Origin: Deltaproteobacteria bacterium
Lineage (GTDB): Bacteria > Bdellovibrionota_C > UBA2361 > OMII01
DNA length: 33,233 nucleotides
Reading direction: 5' to 3'
Assembly: GCA_947491545.1 (NCBI GenBank)
Contig: CANLJX010000018.1
Coordinates: forward strand, 1 to 33,233
Made by a program: the position numbers and the translations under genes. This document shows, piece after piece, positions 30,462 through 33,233 of this stretch. Numbering within the stretch: position 1 is the stretch's first letter; every line of letters starts with the position of its first letter. The notes under the pieces were generated by a model. The model was not told the origin of the DNA. It saw only the letters and a list, made by a program, of their open reading frames with translations, and searched no databases.

Positions 30462-31316
30462 ATGCCGTTACGACCCCCTGCGAACCAAGATATCCCCGGA
30501 GCCTCCGATTGGGCGGCGAAGGTAGAAGCCTTTGGCGGGCTCGACTTCGTGGTCGGAGTTGCTCGCCGAGCCTCGGCGGTCATTCTTCAGGTGTACTCTC
30601 GGCCGCTAATCCAGCAGCACGAGAAGGAGAATGGCTCGCCCGTGTCCGAAGCCGATCTCGCTGCGGCATCTCTCATCGAGCGCGAGCTGAGCATCACTGG
30701 CATTCCGGTTGTGTGCGAAGAGAGCGTCACAGGTGAGGCAACGGCGGCGCCGCTCTTCTGGTTGGTTGACCCGCTCGATGGCACAAAGGAGTTCCTCGCA
30801 AAGAACGGCGAGTTCACCGTCAACATAGCACTTGTGTCCGGCGGAGTGCCGGTCCTCGGCGTTATCGCGATCCCAGTCTCAGGCGAGGTGTACGGCGCGG
30901 TGAAGGGCTGCGGAGCGCTGCGTATCGTGGGCGAGAGTGCTGTGCCGATCCGAAACACCCGTACAGTTGAGAGCTTAGTTGCTGCCGTCAGCCGCTCGCA
31001 CGGCTCTGATGCGGGAGACCGGTGGCTCTTGTCACACGGAGTAACGGAGCGCGTTCAGTGCGGCTCGGCGATCAAGTTCTGTCGTGTGGCTGAGGGAGTT
31101 GCGGACCTCTACGTCCGTTTCGGCCGAACGATGGAGTGGGACACTGCGGCTGGGCACTGTATCCTTGAGGAGTCCGGGTGCAAGCTAGTCGTTGCGGACT
31201 CGGGTGAGCCCCTAAGGTATGGGAAAGCAGGCTTCGATAATCCTAGCTTCGTTGCGTGCCGGAACGACCTTGCCTTCGGTCCCGAAGATTCCTCAAAGGC
31301 GGTCGGAAATCTTTAG
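30462..31316 (+). CDS. cysQ: 3'(2'),5'-bisphosphate nucleotidase CysQ
   Basis: CysQ removes the 3'-phosphate from PAP, the by-product of sulfate assimilation and phosphopantetheine transfer. The protein has 284 residues and belongs to the lithium-sensitive inositol-monophosphatase superfamily. The metal ligands are visible: SEADLAA (about 62-68), CEES (85-88), DPLDGTKEF at 103-111 and MEWDTAAGHCILEESG near 224. The KEFLAKNGEFTVNIALV stretch after the DPLDGT motif is typical of CysQ rather than SuhB. No sulfur genes adjoin it. Another member of the superfamily is possible but less likely. Confidence 0.88.
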   Translation: MPLRPPANQDIPGASDWAAKVEAFGGLDFVVGVARRASAVILQVYSRPLIQQHEKENGSPVSEADLAAASLIERELSITGIPVVCEESVTGEATAAPLFWLVDPLDGTKEFLAKNGEFTVNIALVSGGVPVLGVIAIPVSGEVYGAVKGCGALRIVGESAVPIRNTRTVESLVAAVSRSHGSDAGDRWLLSHGVTERVQCGSAIKFCRVAEGVADLYVRFGRTMEWDTAAGHCILEESGCKLVVADSGEPLRYGKAGFDNPSFVACRNDLAFGPEDSSKAVGNL

Positions 31317-31341
31317 CGCGCAGTGACGTGTCTTGGGGGCA

Positions 31342-31863
31342 CTACTGCTGGTCGCAGATCTCAAAAAAGAATCCCTCGGTGGGCGCGAGCCGCACCGAGC
31401 GCTCGAAAAGATCAGACGGAGAAAAGCTGATTTGGACCGGACCACGCACGCGTTCCACACCGCGGTAGAACCTCCTCGAAGCTAGCTCTGCGTTCACTTC
31501 AGCCAGCAGCTCAGTGAGCGTCCTGCTGGACGTCACTGTTCCGTTTGCATCGGTTGCTTGGGCAAGGCTGACTGTGATGAGTCTCGATTCACCTTTGCGG
31601 TTGCGGCCCTGGAACGAGAACGTCGTGGTGATGTCGGCACCCTCGATCGCTCGACGGGAGCGGTTCCTGCGATATGTGGACGAAACCGTGATCGTGTCGG
31701 TGCGGGCGAGGCAGCCCGCGTTCCTGATGGCGGTGCGCGTTTGGTCTCCAAGGAAGCTGCGTAGAACAGCATCAAATGGCGGGGTCCCCATCGCCCAGCC
31801 GAATCTTGCAGCTCCGGCTGCTACGAAAGCCGCGACTATGATTGTAATTGCCTTGCTTCTCAT
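31342..31863 (-). CDS. Unknown exported protein
   Basis: This 173-residue protein starts with a hydrophobic signal or anchor (MRSKAITIIVAAFVAAGAAR). The remainder alternates polar and hydrophobic residues like a beta-rich domain (DTITVSSTYRRNRSRR, ITTTFSFQGRNRKGESRLIT) and closes with a helix and GFFFEICDQQ. Two cysteines, in NAGCLAR and at the C-terminus, could form a disulfide. I know no family for it. It converges on cysQ with 25 bases between the stops. Confidence 0.65.
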   Translation of the reverse strand: MRSKAITIIVAAFVAAGAARFGWAMGTPPFDAVLRSFLGDQTRTAIRNAGCLARTDTITVSSTYRRNRSRRAIEGADITTTFSFQGRNRKGESRLITVSLAQATDANGTVTSSRTLTELLAEVNAELASRRFYRGVERVRGPVQISFSPSDLFERSVRLAPTEGFFFEICDQQ

Positions 31864-32102
31864 CGCCTAAGGATAGCAGCCACCACCTCCCGTTGGATAC
31901 TGTTGAGCCGAAGGTATGCGACCCCTATTCGCATTAGTAGTTTTTACAAAACAAAAGCAGCCCCAGGACACCCCAGGTCCCCTTTGGCAGGGTTAAGCCC
32001 CCTTGATTACTACGATTCAAAGTCTGGTTGCTCTGAATTGCGCCTCCTGCTGGCCCGGTTAAATTGTTTCCCTGACCGGTGTTTCAAGGTCGAGCCTTCG
32101 GT

Positions 32103-32108
32103 TATACT
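32103..32108 (+). promoter_or_regulatory. Possible -10 box ahead of the sulfatase-like gene
   Basis: TATACT lies 50 bases before the start codon; TGTTTC, 17 bases upstream, is a poor -35. The rest of the 294-base interval 31864-32157 shows no gene or clear repeat. Confidence 0.3.
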
Positions 32109-32157
32109 TCCGCAGGTCTTTTTCAAGCCCCTAACCTCACGAAAGTAGGTAAGAAGT

Positions 32158-33233
32158 ATGAACCAACGTCGAGCTCTCCTGATCGCTTTGCTAGCTGTGG
32201 TAACCGCCCTCGTAATCGGGAGGTTTCAGTCCACGAACGTTGCCAAGCGCAGCGTGCTGGTGCTGATGCTCGACACCCTGCGTGCTGATCACCTGGGAGC
32301 TTACGGGTACAAGCGTGACACAAGCCCAGTGCTCGACCAGTTCGCGCGTGACAACGTGAAGTTTTCGTATGCGGTCACGGCCGCCCCATGGACTCCGCCC
32401 TCGGTCGCCTCGATGTTCACAGGGGTGTACCCGGCCACGCACGGCTGGATGCCGCCGAATCGCCGCGACGAAGTTAAGCAGATGGCGGTGAAGCTCGACC
32501 AGAACCTGACCACGCTCGCTGAGACATTCAAGGCCAACGGATTTTCGACAGCGGCCGTCTCGCCGAACCCTTGGATAACGGAGGAATTTGGCTACCAGCA
32601 AGGCTTCGACACCTTTACGTTCGCCTCACGTGCGCCGGCGGAAGAGATCGTGAAGATCGGCACTGCCAAGATCGACGAGCTGGCAGAGCAGGGGAAGCCC
32701 TTCTTCGTCTATCTTCACTTCTTGGATCCACACGACCCGTACAACCCGCCTGGCAAGTACAAGACAGCCTTCACGGGCGATGTGCCAGGCCGCACCTACT
32801 CGCCCAAGGAGCTTGGACGCATGAACCTCTACGACGGCGAGATTCAGTACATGGACTCCCAGATCGGAGCGCTCTTTAGCCACCTGAAAGAGCAGGGTCT
32901 CTACGACGACCTGACCATCCTCGTGGTTGCAGACCACGGAGAGCAGTTTATGGAGCACGGGCAGCACGGCCACGGTCATCAGCTCTTCAACGAAGAGGTT
33001 CACGTCCCGCTCTTCGTCAAGTCGCCTAAGACCCAGGCTGCGCGAGTCGTCGATGTTACGGCGAGCACAGTAGATATTTTCCCGACAGCGCTCGAGGCGG
33101 CGGGGATTGCGGTTCCCGCTGGCCTCCCAGGGGTTTCGCTTCTGGACGACGCAGCGCTTGAGGCTCGCGACGGGGTCTTCACCGAGATCCAGAAGGATTT
33201 TACCCAGAAGGCTTTCACCACCCCGGATGGCCT
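32158..33233 (+). CDS. Sulfatase/alkaline-phosphatase-superfamily hydrolase or transferase (truncated)
   Basis: The first 358 residues are present; the frame is still open at the right edge. AGGTAAG lies shortly ahead of the ATG. A hydrophobic segment (residues 5-20) is a signal or anchor, placing the enzyme outside the cytoplasm. Metal-site motifs are LDTLRADHLGAYG (39-51) and VVADHGEQFMEHGQHGHGH. Where true sulfatases have the Cys/Ser-x-Pro-x-Arg motif, this protein has APWTPPSVASMFTG, so the nucleophile is probably Thr79 and the formylglycine motif and its Arg are missing. That favours a phosphoester- or phosphotransferase-type activity, such as lipid or glycan head-group transfer, over sulfate release. 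The substrate cannot be read. Confidence 0.85.
   Translation, partial: MNQRRALLIALLAVVTALVIGRFQSTNVAKRSVLVLMLDTLRADHLGAYGYKRDTSPVLDQFARDNVKFSYAVTAAPWTPPSVASMFTGVYPATHGWMPPNRRDEVKQMAVKLDQNLTTLAETFKANGFSTAAVSPNPWITEEFGYQQGFDTFTFASRAPAEEIVKIGTAKIDELAEQGKPFFVYLHFLDPHDPYNPPGKYKTAFTGDVPGRTYSPKELGRMNLYDGEIQYMDSQIGALFSHLKEQGLYDDLTILVVADHGEQFMEHGQHGHGHQLFNEEVHVPLFVKSPKTQAARVVDVTASTVDIFPTALEAAGIAVPAGLPGVSLLDDAALEARDGVFTEIQKDFTQKAFTTPDG

Overview
The window is a piece of bacterial chromosome, moderately GC-rich by eye. It carries an E. coli-like thrABC operon with a fused aspartokinase-homoserine dehydrogenase, a dnaJ/clpB chaperone pair, thrS, a FliL-type flagellar protein, a fused fatty-oxidation alpha subunit and cysQ. 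This mix fits a motile Gram-negative bacterium of proteobacterial or deltaproteobacteria-like (Bdellovibrionota/Myxococcota-like) affinity. That placement is inference from gene content only. No rRNA, CRISPR array, transposase, integrase or phage gene was seen.

Layout. 0-6.7 kb: the 3' end of an unknown gene, a HelD-like superfamily I helicase, a SYLF lipid-binding protein followed by a DUF4239-type membrane protein, an unknown protein, a HEAT-repeat protein and a cold-shock-domain/DUF1294 membrane protein. 6.8-10.5 kb: a stress operon (DnaJ-family co-chaperone, then ClpB) behind a recognisable promoter. 10.8-13.1 kb, minus strand: thrS overlapping a thioredoxin-fold-like lipoprotein gene by four bases. 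13.1-19.1 kb: a scarred, repeat-rich region with three copies of a roughly 400-bp non-coding repeat, a decayed copy of the fliL 5' end, a repeated short segment, a dihydroxyacetone kinase gene (dhaKL) between two inverted repeat copies, and a DEAD-box helicase gene whose motif II reads EEAD. 19.1-20.3 kb: the intact fliL-like gene and a DUF922-type secreted metalloprotease. 20.6-25.3 kb, minus strand: thrA-thrB-thrC, preceded by tRNA-Pro(CGG). 25.7-28.0 kb: two unknown genes on the plus strand, then two small basic coiled-coil genes on the minus strand whose leaders share the same hairpin/T-tract/hairpin design. 28.2-33.2 kb: the fatty-oxidation multifunctional protein, divergent cysQ, an unknown exported protein and a truncated sulfatase/phosphotransferase-superfamily gene running off the right edge.

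How the genes work together. The clear units are threonine biosynthesis (ThrA, ThrB, ThrC) and protein disaggregation (DnaJ-like protein with ClpB). ThrS, which uses threonine, lies 7 kb away across the repeat region. The most unusual parts are the 13.1-19.1 kb repeat region and the twin small genes with structured leaders at 27.1-28.2 kb. Neither matches a system I can name.
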